A stretch of DNA of 18,213 nt. It comes from Lachnospiraceae bacterium UBA7729 (GTDB lineage: Bacteria > Bacillota > Clostridia > Lachnospirales > Lachnospiraceae). This document shows, piece by piece, positions 1-6,945 of the stretch (positions are counted from its first letter, which is position 1; each line of letters opens with the position of its first letter). Under the pieces are notes generated by a model that had not been told where the DNA came from, did no database searches, and worked only from the letters and a program-made list of their open reading frames with translations. The translations under genes and the position numbers were made by a program. The DNA lies in contig DLFD01000048.1 of the NCBI GenBank assembly GCA_002482005.1, forward strand, positions 48,362 through 66,574, given 5' to 3'.

Positions 1-20
1 GTGATGCCGAGTTGGTTGAC
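1..20. repeat. Left terminal inverted repeat, 20 bp
   Basis: The first 20 bases, GTGATGCCGAGTTGGTTGAC, are the exact reverse complement of the last 20 bases (18194-18213). Identity stops at base 21. No transposase, integrase or resolvase gene is visible in the window, so this is not an evident IS end. It could be the end of an unrecognised element, a repeat at which an assembly broke, or a primer or adapter sequence left at both ends. Confidence 0.85.
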
Positions 21-90
21 GTCGTTCCGCTGCAGCAGTCAGGAAAAGCAGACTTCAGCTGTCAAATTTCTGGCTTTTTCATCGCTGATA

Positions 91-99
91 TGGGATAAT
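91..99 (+). promoter_or_regulatory. Extended -10 promoter for the DUF1294 gene
   Basis: TGGGATAAT fits an extended -10 (TGn plus GATAAT) about 33 bases upstream of the DUF1294 start codon. No good -35 hexamer is present, as is common for extended -10 promoters. Apart from the terminal repeat and this site I see nothing else in bases 1-131. Confidence 0.35.
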
Positions 100-131
100 G
101 AAGTACATATAAGCAGACAGGAGCTATCGTT

Positions 132-389
132 ATGCAGATGATTCTTTTCGTATACATGCTGACCATCAGCATCATCACATTCATCACTTATGGCATAGAC
201 AAGTGGAAAGCTGTCCACAACCGTTTCAGGATCAGGGAATCTGTGCTGCTCGGGCTTGCCGCGGCGGGCGGGGCGGTCGGAGCACTGGCCGGAATGTATG
301 CATTCCATCACAAGACAAGAAAAAGAAAGTTTAATGCAGGAGTCCCGCTTCTGGCAGTTCTCTGGAACGTTATACTTCTGATGGCATAG
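132..389 (+). CDS. DUF1294 family small membrane protein
   Basis: This 85-residue protein has two or three hydrophobic segments (about residues 3-20, 38-56 and 71-84). Between them are the conserved DUF1294 features: Y-G-I-DK-x-KA near residues 20-27, R-x-R-ESVLL around 32-40, a glycine-rich AAGGAVGAL stretch, and the HHKTRKRKF motif around residues 59-67. Family members are usually 80-120 residues and sit in the membrane; no biochemical function is established. AGGAG at 119-123 lies 8 bases before the ATG and fixes the start. The gene stands alone and is convergent with the XRE-Uma2 gene. The 85 bases between their stops (390-474) show no clear terminator. Family call is confident, function is unknown. 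Confidence 0.85.
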   Translation: MQMILFVYMLTISIITFITYGIDKWKAVHNRFRIRESVLLGLAAAGGAVGALAGMYAFHHKTRKRKFNAGVPLLAVLWNVILLMA

Positions 390-474
390 GAAAGAATTCG
401 GATATTATACTCACCGCTGTCAGACTCTATCCCGAGCTTCTTCCTGTCTGCAGCCCTTCTCCGCAGGGAACCTC

Positions 475-1365
475 TTATTCTTCCGGCTGGCCTTTGGTCA
501 TTCTGTCCTTGACCGGGGCAAAGCAGACTTTGCAGCTGCCGCCGGATATATAGACAGGGATCTCATCATCGAAGCTGTAGATATGGGTCTCGCAGTCCTT
601 CTCGAAGAGAAAGACGATCACCTGCAGTCGCTTCGGTTCGATCAGCCAATATTCTCTTACTCCTGCGTTCTCATACTTCTGCAGTTTGATGAAACGATCA
701 CGCTTTTTGGACGAGGGAGACACGACTTCCGCCAGGAAGTCCGGTGCCCCGAAGATCCGCTGGCCGCTGTCCTGCTCCGGACTGCAGCAGACGATCACAT
801 CCGGCTGGACCATCGTCTTGTTGTCCTTATCCAGCTGCACGTCAAGCGGAGACATATAAGGCCGACATTCAGAAGGATGCTCTTCCGCACAAGTCATTAA
901 CCTATAGTACAGATATCCGGCGATCACCTGGTGGTCCCTGGTGGGAGAAGCCATATCGTAGATCACCCCGTCGATCAGCTCATACCGCTGGTCGTCCGGC
1001 AGTGCGAAGTAATCCTCTATGGTATACTCGCCCTGTTTCTTGCTGCCGTACGGATTGTCCGGCTGCAGCGCACTGGTATCGTACACTGCTGAGCCTTCTT
1101 TCACTCCGCTCTTCCCTGATCTCCCGGTGAGATCATACGGGTATGTCTCCATACCAGGAACGTCTGTCCCTCCGCGATCTGCCGCATGACGTTCACTGCT
1201 GTCAAGAATCGCCGACAGCTTCTCGATCGTGTCCCTTCTGGGGCTTTTCGTCTGTCCGCTGAAGATCTTCCTCAGCGTCGAGACCGGAACACCGGCAAGT
1301 TTTGCAAGCGTCTCGATCGAATAGCCAAGTTCCTGCTTCCGCTTCTTCATATCTTCCAGAGTCAT
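475..1365 (-). CDS. XRE-type HTH fused to Uma2 (DUF820) PD-(D/E)XK nuclease domain
   Basis: The protein has 296 residues. Residues 1-57 form an XRE/Cro helix-turn-helix (YSIETLAKLAGVPVSTLRKIF). Residues 58-112 are a polar linker. Residues 113-285 match the Uma2 fold: RYELIDG with E129, QPDV with D189, and APDFLAEVVSPSSKKRD with E213, followed by KLQKYENAGVREYWLI. These acidic residues and the nearby lysine correspond to the PD-(D/E)XK-like active site of the family. Uma2 proteins are abundant, often transposon-associated or orphan, and mostly of unknown role; their nuclease activity is largely predicted. The start is supported by GGGAGG eight bases upstream and by a good promoter just beyond it. 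The gene is monocistronic and may repress itself through the palindrome at 1431-1449. A DNA-guided or regulatory nuclease role is inference. Confidence 0.88.
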   Translation of the reverse strand: MTLEDMKKRKQELGYSIETLAKLAGVPVSTLRKIFSGQTKSPRRDTIEKLSAILDSSERHAADRGGTDVPGMETYPYDLTGRSGKSGVKEGSAVYDTSALQPDNPYGSKKQGEYTIEDYFALPDDQRYELIDGVIYDMASPTRDHQVIAGYLYYRLMTCAEEHPSECRPYMSPLDVQLDKDNKTMVQPDVIVCCSPEQDSGQRIFGAPDFLAEVVSPSSKKRDRFIKLQKYENAGVREYWLIEPKRLQVIVFLFEKDCETHIYSFDDEIPVYISGGSCKVCFAPVKDRMTKGQPEE

Positions 1366-1406
1366 GTCCGATACCTCCCAGTGGCTTCATTCTTATTGAT
1401 ACCAAT

Positions 1407-1435
1407 ATGATAAGTCCTGGTCAGTATATGGTCAA
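1407..1435 (-). promoter_or_regulatory. Sigma-A promoter of the XRE-Uma2 gene
   Basis: Reading the minus strand, TTGACC (1430-1435) is followed by a 17-base spacer and TATCAT (1407-1412). Each hexamer differs from consensus at one position. The predicted start of transcription leaves a leader of about 35 bases before the ATG at 1365, with GGGAGG as ribosome binding site. Confidence 0.7.
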
Positions 1436-1449
1436 TATGGTATATTGAC
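1431..1449. promoter_or_regulatory. Palindromic operator overlapping the -35 box
   Basis: GTCAATAT-GGT-ATATTGAC is a perfect 8-bp inverted repeat with a 3-bp centre. Its left arm includes most of the -35 hexamer of the XRE-Uma2 promoter. A related half-site, GGTCAGTATAT, lies directly beside it at 1419-1429. This position and symmetry fit autorepression by the XRE domain encoded downstream; binding itself is inferred. Confidence 0.55.
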
Positions 1450-1530
1450 GGTATTTTTACGGACATATCGTCCAATTTGCCGGAGGAGAACCACACCCCC
1501 GTACGGCAGCCATTCTCAATCCTTCCTGAA

Positions 1531-1573
1531 CATTGCATCCGCAATGCGTACACAATCCCCATGCAGGCATGGG
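1531..1573 (-). other. Two small stem-loops after the acetolactate synthase gene
   Basis: Two perfect short hairpins lie 25-67 bases past the stop of the acetolactate synthase gene: CATTGC-ATCC-GCAATG (1531-1546) and CCCATG-CAGG-CATGGG (1558-1573). Neither is followed by a T-run on the minus strand, so they are poor intrinsic terminators. They may still mark the 3' end of the long operon. I see no gene in 1450-1597. Confidence 0.3.
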
Positions 1574-1597
1574 CGGCGGCATCCTACAGGCGCACGG

Positions 1598-3241
1598 CTA
1601 TCGTACCTGATAGGTGACTTTCCCCAGCCTGCCGTTCTCCGAATAGTCGATCGGACAGTCGATGACGCTCGGGGCCTTCTGCGAAAAGGCGTCTTTCAGG
1701 ATTCCGCGAAGGTCCTCTGCCTTTTCGACGCGGTAGCCCATGCATCCGAAACTTTCCGCCATCTTCACAAAGTCCGGGTTGCCGAAGCTGACGTCATAGC
1801 TCTCGCCGTAGCGGTTCTCCTGCTTCCATTTGATAAGGCCGTAGTGATCGTCACGGAAGATCAGCGTGACGAAGTTCGTTCCGAGGCGGACAGCCGTCTC
1901 AAGCTCCTGATTGTTCATCAGGAAGCCTCCGTCTCCCGTGGCTGCGATGACCCTGCGGTCGGGATAGAGAAGTTTCGCAGCCACCGCACCCGGGACTGCT
2001 ATGCCCATCGTCGCAAATCCGTTGGATATGATCGAGGTGAGGGGCCTGTAGCATGGGTAATCCCTCGCGATCCACATCTTATGGGCCCCTACATCCGAGA
2101 TGAGAATATCGTCCTCACTGTCCATGACGGCCCGGATATCCGCGATGACCTTCTGCGGCTTCATCGGGAAGGAAAGGTCCCCGGCCTCCTTATTAGACTC
2201 CGCGAGCATCATTTTCCGTAAGGCGAATGCCCACTCCGGCTCTTCCTCCCGCCCGGCGATCATGCTGATCCGGTCGAGTGAAGCGGAGATATCGCCGATC
2301 ACAGTCACGCCTGGCTGGTAATTCTTGTTGATATGGGGGGAACGCGCTCCGATGTGGACGATTCTGTGGATGCCGCCCTTGTTCCAGCGCTCCGGCGCCA
2401 GCTCCACGATATCGTAGCCGACCGCGATGACCAGGTCCGCCGCCTCGATGGCCGCGTCCGCATAGTCCCGGCCGGGTACGCCGATCGTGCTGATCATGTA
2501 AGGGTCGGTCCAGGGAAGGACACCCTTGGCCATCATGGTCGTGATGACCGGGATCTTCAGCTTTCTTGCAAGATGTCTCACTGCTTCGGTTGCGTGATTG
2601 CGGATGGCGGAATGGCCGCACAGGATGATGGGACGTTTCGCGGCTGTGATGGCGTTGGCGGCATGGTCGATCGAAGAGGGGTCCGGGATCTCCGGATAGG
2701 AAGTAGGCTTCTGCAGCATCATGGTCCCGGTGCCTTCCTCCACCTGCATGGCTGCGACGTCACAGGGAAGATCGATGTAGCTGGCTCCCGGCTTCTCAGA
2801 CTCAGCATACTTGAAGGCGATGGCGACGATCTCATTCACCGTATCCGGGCGGATGATCTGCTTGCTGCGCTTGGTGATCGGAGCAAACATGGCCGTCAGG
2901 TCCAGGTACTGATGGGACGTCAGGTGCATCTTCTCGCTCGGGACCTGGCCGGTGATCGCGATCAGCGGCGCCCCGTCGGAATTGGCGTCCGCGACCCCCG
3001 TGACCAGATTGGTAGCGCCCGGGCCGAGGGTGGACAGGCACACTCCTGCCTTTCCAGTCAGCCTTCCGACCAGATCCGCCATGAATGCGGCCCCCTGTTC
3101 ATGCCGTGTCACGATGAACGTGATCTGTTCCGACTCCCGGAGCGCCTTCACGATCTCCAGATTCTCCTCGCCCGGGATGCCGAAGACATACCGGACTCCT
3201 TCCTGTTCCAGGCACTTTACCAGAACCTCTGCTGCTGTCAT
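1598..3241 (-). CDS. Thiamine-diphosphate enzyme, catabolic-type (AlsS-like) acetolactate synthase
   Basis: This 547-residue protein has the three-domain layout of ThDP decarboxylases. The N-terminal PYR domain has catalytic Glu48 in RHEQGAAFM and the LGPGATNL signature near residue 72. The C-terminal PP domain has GDGGFLMNNQELETAVRLG from residue 436, with Asp464 where biosynthetic enzymes have Asn, as in AlsS. In the middle domain, AVGYDIVELAPERWN matches the AlsS pattern and lacks the RFDDRVTGK FAD motif of IlvB enzymes. This suggests FAD-independent condensation of two pyruvates to acetolactate in the cytosol. No small regulatory subunit gene is nearby, which also fits AlsS. It lies 61 bases after the second aspartoacylase-like gene and is probably the last gene of that operon. 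Its link to the amidoligase module is unclear. A related ThDP lyase with another keto acid remains possible. Confidence 0.82.
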   Translation of the reverse strand: MTAAEVLVKCLEQEGVRYVFGIPGEENLEIVKALRESEQITFIVTRHEQGAAFMADLVGRLTGKAGVCLSTLGPGATNLVTGVADANSDGAPLIAITGQVPSEKMHLTSHQYLDLTAMFAPITKRSKQIIRPDTVNEIVAIAFKYAESEKPGASYIDLPCDVAAMQVEEGTGTMMLQKPTSYPEIPDPSSIDHAANAITAAKRPIILCGHSAIRNHATEAVRHLARKLKIPVITTMMAKGVLPWTDPYMISTIGVPGRDYADAAIEAADLVIAVGYDIVELAPERWNKGGIHRIVHIGARSPHINKNYQPGVTVIGDISASLDRISMIAGREEEPEWAFALRKMMLAESNKEAGDLSFPMKPQKVIADIRAVMDSEDDILISDVGAHKMWIARDYPCYRPLTSIISNGFATMGIAVPGAVAAKLLYPDRRVIAATGDGGFLMNNQELETAVRLGTNFVTLIFRDDHYGLIKWKQENRYGESYDVSFGNPDFVKMAESFGCMGYRVEKAEDLRGILKDAFSQKAPSVIDCPIDYSENGRLGKVTYQVR

Positions 3242-3302
3242 ATCCTTTCCCTCTCACAATCCTCTCTGAAAACTGCAGTGCTGAGTCTTCTCCCAGACGA
3301 TC

Positions 3303-4250
3303 TTACCGGATCCGCTTCTCCGCTCCCTGCGGTATGATCTTGAAGACTGCCGTTGCCTGATAGGTCAGCGGTTCATTGCGTACGAAGAACAGCCTTCCGT
3401 CGACCGGACTGACAAGCTCTTCCTTCAGCTCATTCGTATAGGTATCGCGGATCTCGGCAAGCTTCTGGCCTGCCGTCACACGGTCACCGGCGCCTGCAGT
3501 CGGGAAAAAGAATCCGGCACAGGACGTCCGCACAGAAGCAAGGTCCGGCGTCTCCACGATCTCGCTGAAATAGCCGCCCGGGATCCTGTCCTTCAGGATC
3601 CCCTGCGTATGCAGGAAGCGGAAGACTCCGTCCACTGCCTGACGCGCGCTGGTCTCATCGATATGGTTGGTCTCCGTCGTATAGAGAGAGAAAGCCTTCG
3701 TGTCCCAGATCTGCCAGTTGTAGTTGAGGGTAGTGGTGTCGAAAGGTCTCGGCACATGCAGCACGACATACGGGAAGCCGAACTTCAGCGCCAGCTCAGG
3801 GTCCTCCAGGCCGGTCTTCATGATCCGGACATGCGGAAGAAAACGGCCGGGCATGTAGAAGGAAGCAAACTGGATCCCATAGCGGTAGACCTTTGCCACA
3901 TCAAAAAGAGCGGCTGCGATACGCTGGGTCGTCTCACCCAGATCGTAGCCGGGATACATGCGGTTGATATCCGTATTGTCGGCCGTCCAGAAACGCTTCT
4001 TGGCATTGATGGAGTAAGGATTGACGCAGGGGACCACACAGATCTGCTTTCCCTGGCAGATGCCGCCCCGCTCTTCCAGATCCCTGAGGCGCCTCACAAG
4101 AAGCGACGTCACGTAAAGCTGCTGATATTCATTGCCGCGCTGGGCACCGACGATACAGACCGACTTCTCGCCTTCTCCGAACAGAAAACTCCGGATCCGG
4201 AAAGCATCCCGGTAGATCGCCGGAAGCTCCATAACCATCTCTTCACGCAT
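3303..4250 (-). CDS. Aspartoacylase/succinylglutamate desuccinylase-like protein lacking zinc histidines (likely pseudoenzyme)
   Basis: I place the start at the ATG at 4250 (315 residues) because GGGAG lies about 8 bases before it; an upstream ATG at 4283 has no ribosome binding site. The fold matches the upstream neighbour's: a hydrolase domain to about residue 220, then a C-terminal barrel-like domain with SPVDGRLFF. DINRMYPG (residues 94-101), with the carboxylate-binding Arg97, is intact, as are Glu41 and the likely catalytic Glu193. However, the HxxE histidine aligns with Arg38, and the second zinc histidine (DIHAS in the neighbour) aligns with Ala129 in QFASF. Only one of three zinc ligands remains. 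Family members cleave N-acyl amino acids using zinc. This copy may be a regulatory or binding partner of its paralogue, or use a different chemistry. That interpretation is inferred. Confidence 0.8.
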   Translation of the reverse strand: MREEMVMELPAIYRDAFRIRSFLFGEGEKSVCIVGAQRGNEYQQLYVTSLLVRRLRDLEERGGICQGKQICVVPCVNPYSINAKKRFWTADNTDINRMYPGYDLGETTQRIAAALFDVAKVYRYGIQFASFYMPGRFLPHVRIMKTGLEDPELALKFGFPYVVLHVPRPFDTTTLNYNWQIWDTKAFSLYTTETNHIDETSARQAVDGVFRFLHTQGILKDRIPGGYFSEIVETPDLASVRTSCAGFFFPTAGAGDRVTAGQKLAEIRDTYTNELKEELVSPVDGRLFFVRNEPLTYQATAVFKIIPQGAEKRIR

Positions 4251-4334
4251 AAAACTCTCCCGCCGGACGGCCCGGCCTTCCATTCTGTTTCCATAAGTTC
4301 CGGACAGTATGTTCCCACGACGAAGTCCGAAACC

Positions 4335-5270
4335 TTATCCGCGTTTCAGGATCCTGCCCATCAGGGAGCCTGCCGCGGTCAGCGGGTATTCTCTCTGGGT
4401 GAACAGCCAGCCGGAATACGGCGCCGTGACCGTCTCGAAGATCTCCCCTGTCAGCGGACTGACCAGTCTTCCGATGACCTGACCCTTCTCCACCTCATCG
4501 CCGGCAGCTGTATCCGCGATATAGATCCCGCCTCTCGGGGCATTCAGGTAGCAGATCTCATCGGGATCCGTCGATATGATTGGTTTCTTCACCGGACCTG
4601 TCTTCCCGGCCCAGATGCCCATCTGGTGCATCAGGTGGAAGATCCCTTCCGTCACCTGGCAGCCGATGCTCTTCGTGATCCGCATGCCGATTCCCATCTC
4701 GATGACCAGGACCCGAGTCCCGATGCTGTTCAGACTGTAGGCAAATGTGGATTCCAGCACGGTTGCGTTCGGGTGGACCCAGATCAGATCGACATTCATC
4801 GATTCTGCATAGGGAACAAGTTCCTTCTGATGCAGAGTGTTGATCCGGATCTGCGGCACCTCGGTGAGGTAAGCGTTGCTGGCATGGATGTCGAGGACCA
4901 TATCGCTGCCCGACACGTCCTGGATGATCAGGGACGCCAGATATTCGTTCATATCACCGTCCTTCTGCCCGGGAAAGATGCGATTCATATCCAGGTCAAA
5001 GGCAGGGATCCCCCTCATCATGGAATCGATGCCGAAAGGATTCATGGCCGGATAGATATCAACCGTTCCGGTGAGGAGCTCCGGATGCTCCCGGATCCGC
5101 TTTCCGACCTCGTAGCAGACATACTGCCCTTCCAGTTCATCCCCATGGATACCTGTGACAACGGAAAAACGGCCTCCGCCGTCCTTATCCGGCGATGGCT
5201 TCCATCGATATTTCTCGATCTTTAATCTCTCGTCGACAGGAAGCTCGACGGAGGCGACATGTTCTACCAT
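4335..5270 (-). CDS. Aspartoacylase/succinylglutamate desuccinylase family zinc amidohydrolase
   Basis: From the ATG at 5270 the protein has 311 residues, the usual family length. Zinc ligands are intact: His42 and Glu45 in GIHGDE, and His129 in DIHAS. DLDMNRIFPG carries the substrate arginine (Arg97), and Glu191 in VIEMGIG is the likely catalytic base. The C-terminal domain (about 225-311) contains SPLTGEIFETVTAPYSGWLF, typical of this family. The expected reaction is hydrolysis of an N-acyl amino acid amide bond. The frame is also open upstream to an ATG at 5408 that overlaps the transglutaminase stop as ATGA, but those 46 extra codons read through an inverted-repeat element and do not resemble the family. 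Ribosome binding sites are weak at 5270, so the start is uncertain. The adjacent downstream paralogue has lost zinc ligands. Confidence 0.85.
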   Translation of the reverse strand: MVEHVASVELPVDERLKIEKYRWKPSPDKDGGGRFSVVTGIHGDELEGQYVCYEVGKRIREHPELLTGTVDIYPAMNPFGIDSMMRGIPAFDLDMNRIFPGQKDGDMNEYLASLIIQDVSGSDMVLDIHASNAYLTEVPQIRINTLHQKELVPYAESMNVDLIWVHPNATVLESTFAYSLNSIGTRVLVIEMGIGMRITKSIGCQVTEGIFHLMHQMGIWAGKTGPVKKPIISTDPDEICYLNAPRGGIYIADTAAGDEVEKGQVIGRLVSPLTGEIFETVTAPYSGWLFTQREYPLTAAGSLMGRILKRG

Positions 5271-5303
5271 AATGCCTGCACTTTCTCTTTCGGTCTCTAC
5301 TGT

Positions 5304-5393
5304 GGTATCTGTCCCCGATAACAGGGGGCAGACTCGCGGCCAGCTGCTTCGGGACCAGGCGAATCTGTCCATGACAACAGGGGGACAGGTACC
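5304..5393. repeat. REP/MITE-like element with 13-bp inverted ends
   Basis: GGTATCTGTCCCC (5304-5316) and GGGGACAGGTACC (5381-5393) are inverted repeats matching at 12 of 13 bases around a 64-bp centre. The centre carries further GGGGGCAG and GGACAG pieces. The element occupies the space between the transglutaminase stop and the likely start of the next gene, inside an otherwise tightly packed operon. A 13-mer from it, ACAGGGGGACAGG, recurs at 10596-10608. Small palindromic repeats of this style are mobilised elsewhere by RAYT-type transposases; none is encoded here. Confidence 0.5.
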
Positions 5394-5404
5394 GCAGACT
5401 GCTG

Positions 5405-6202
5405 TCATGAGAAGTAGCTCTCCAGTCCTACTTCCACTGCGTTTGCGGTGACATACATCTTCTGCTGCGCGGCGCCGCGGAAAACGCCCCGGTTGACCAG
5501 GGTATCCATGCAGCTGCGTCCGTGTGCAAAGCTGATGTGGGAATCCGTGACCCTGACATCGTTGGTCGGGTCATACCCCATCCATACTCCGTTCTGCCAG
5601 GCTTCGACCCAGGCATGACTTTTTCCGGTCCCGACCAGGATCCCTGCGACGTACCTGCACGGAACCTTGTGAAGTCTCAGAAGTGAGATGAGGATATGCG
5701 CGTAGTCCTGGCATACGCCCATCCTGCAGTAGCAGGCGTCTTCCGCAGTCGTCCCGACATGTGTCACGCCTGGCCTGTAGATCATGCGCTCATATACCGC
5801 ATGACACAGCTGCATGGGCAGATCTTCCGGATCAGCCGGAGAGATCCGGCTGTCTAAAGCAAGGATCGATGGCCCTGGCTTCGTAAGCGTACTGTCTGTA
5901 AGATAGATCCCGCAGTCTCTTCTGTCCGGAGCCGGGATCCCTTCGGAAAGACCCGTCTGGGCAAGACCGGCCACCCCGATGTAGAGACGCGAGTGGGAAG
6001 GCTCATTTACTCCATAGATATAGTCGTTGCCGAAAGAATCTACCCCTTCAGCTGTCCAGCCTGAAGGCTCGATGTCCGTCTGAAGGTCCGTAATCTTCTG
6101 GTATCCATCCGACTTCGGAAAACAGCGGAAGGAAAAGTAATGCTCCGTGACAGGCTGTGAAAAACGAAGTTCCATATGATAAGTAAAACGAAGAGTCTTC
6201 AT
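5405..6202 (-). CDS. Transglutaminase-like cysteine hydrolase of the ATP-grasp/alpha-E module
   Basis: The protein has 265 residues. An N-terminal beta domain (about 1-115, with YHMELRFSQPV and the F-G-N-D-Y segment) matches the bacterial transglutaminase N-terminal region. The core domain follows with a complete triad: Cys164 in GVCQDYAH, His196 in SHAWVEAW and Asp211 in GYDPTND. No signal peptide or membrane segment is seen, so it is cytosolic. In this family the papain-like fold can hydrolyse or form amide bonds. Linked to a circularly permuted ATP-grasp and alpha-E protein, it is thought to act on the peptide product, but no substrate is established. Its ATG overlaps the alpha-E stop as ATGA, implying translational coupling, and its own TGA abuts the next reading frame in the same way. 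Confidence 0.92.
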   Translation of the reverse strand: MKTLRFTYHMELRFSQPVTEHYFSFRCFPKSDGYQKITDLQTDIEPSGWTAEGVDSFGNDYIYGVNEPSHSRLYIGVAGLAQTGLSEGIPAPDRRDCGIYLTDSTLTKPGPSILALDSRISPADPEDLPMQLCHAVYERMIYRPGVTHVGTTAEDACYCRMGVCQDYAHILISLLRLHKVPCRYVAGILVGTGKSHAWVEAWQNGVWMGYDPTNDVRVTDSHISFAHGRSCMDTLVNRGVFRGAAQQKMYVTANAVEVGLESYFS

Positions 6203-6945
6203 ATCAGGCTTTCCACATTCTCGACAATCATCTGATAGTCATCAAATGACGGATGACGGTCTGCATGTGAGATGTCGCTCATCCGCTGCAGCCGCTTTCT
6301 GTCATAAACGATCCCGCTTTTATCGATACGCCCCTGAAGGCGCTCCACCTCGCGGGCGATCCGCTTCATGTCCTTGTTCATGCGGCTGTAGAGGTCGATC
6401 CTTTCGACGATCTTGCCGACTTTGAGGAGGTTGCGGACTCTTTCATCCAGGATCACGTCGTCGGTCATCCCCCAGAATGCGACGATCAGGTCCTGCACTC
6501 CCTGCAGGTCGATCATCGGACTTTCGCTCTTCTCCGCCGTATCCATCTCGTAGATTGCCTCCTGGATGTAGGAAAGACTGGCGGAACCAATCAGCTCACG
6601 CATGATCACGGCGTTGTCGAAGCACCGCTCGAGGCTGTACCGGATGGAATCCGGGTTGGACCGGTCAAAGCAGTATCTCTTATTGAAATCCTTCTTGTCG
6701 GCATAGATATCCGCGATCTCCAGGTTCCTGAGCATCACTTTGTAAGCCTCAGGATCGCCGTCGATCATCTCGTCGAATACTGAAGCGAACAGGTCGAGGG
6801 AGGTATAGACTCTCTCCGTGTAGCGTCCGAGCCAGTAAAGCTCATCCGTATGCGTTTTGGACAATGCGTATTTTTCCATATCGTGTTTCCCCGCAAAGTT
6901 TATCTGATCTTCGAACATGCGCGCCTGGGTCACGCCAGTACCCAT
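6199..6945 (-). CDS. Alpha-E domain protein (COG2307 type)
   Basis: This 248-residue, mainly helical protein carries the alpha-E signature ELYWLGRYTERVYTSLDLF near residue 35 and long amphipathic helices thereafter (VRNLLKVGKIVERIDLYSRM). Alpha-E proteins almost always sit beside circularly permuted ATP-grasp and transglutaminase genes; their biochemical role is unknown, with a partner or scaffold function often proposed. The start at 6945 has AAGGA five bases upstream and overlaps the ATP-grasp gene by 16 bases. Family proteins usually begin only a few residues before the LYWLGRY motif, so the internal ATG at 6879 is a real alternative, giving 226 residues. The stop overlaps the transglutaminase start. 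No membrane segment is seen. Confidence 0.9.
   Translation of the reverse strand: MGTGVTQARMFEDQINFAGKHDMEKYALSKTHTDELYWLGRYTERVYTSLDLFASVFDEMIDGDPEAYKVMLRNLEIADIYADKKDFNKRYCFDRSNPDSIRYSLERCFDNAVIMRELIGSASLSYIQEAIYEMDTAEKSESPMIDLQGVQDLIVAFWGMTDDVILDERVRNLLKVGKIVERIDLYSRMNKDMKRIAREVERLQGRIDKSGIVYDRKRLQRMSDISHADRHPSFDDYQMIVENVESLI

Noticed and set aside
1502..1513. TACGGCAGCCAT shared with 18182-18193 beside the right terminal repeat
   Set aside because: The match is only 12 bases in the same orientation, with unrelated flanks, and is compatible with chance.
3609..5225. Long plus-strand open frame of 538 codons opposite the two hydrolase genes
   Set aside because: It is antisense to two genes with intact family motifs and gives a His/Asp/Arg-rich product with no recognisable domain; such frames are common opposite GC-rich genes. 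The same applies to 7620-8885, 10816-12231 and 16945-18018 (minus).
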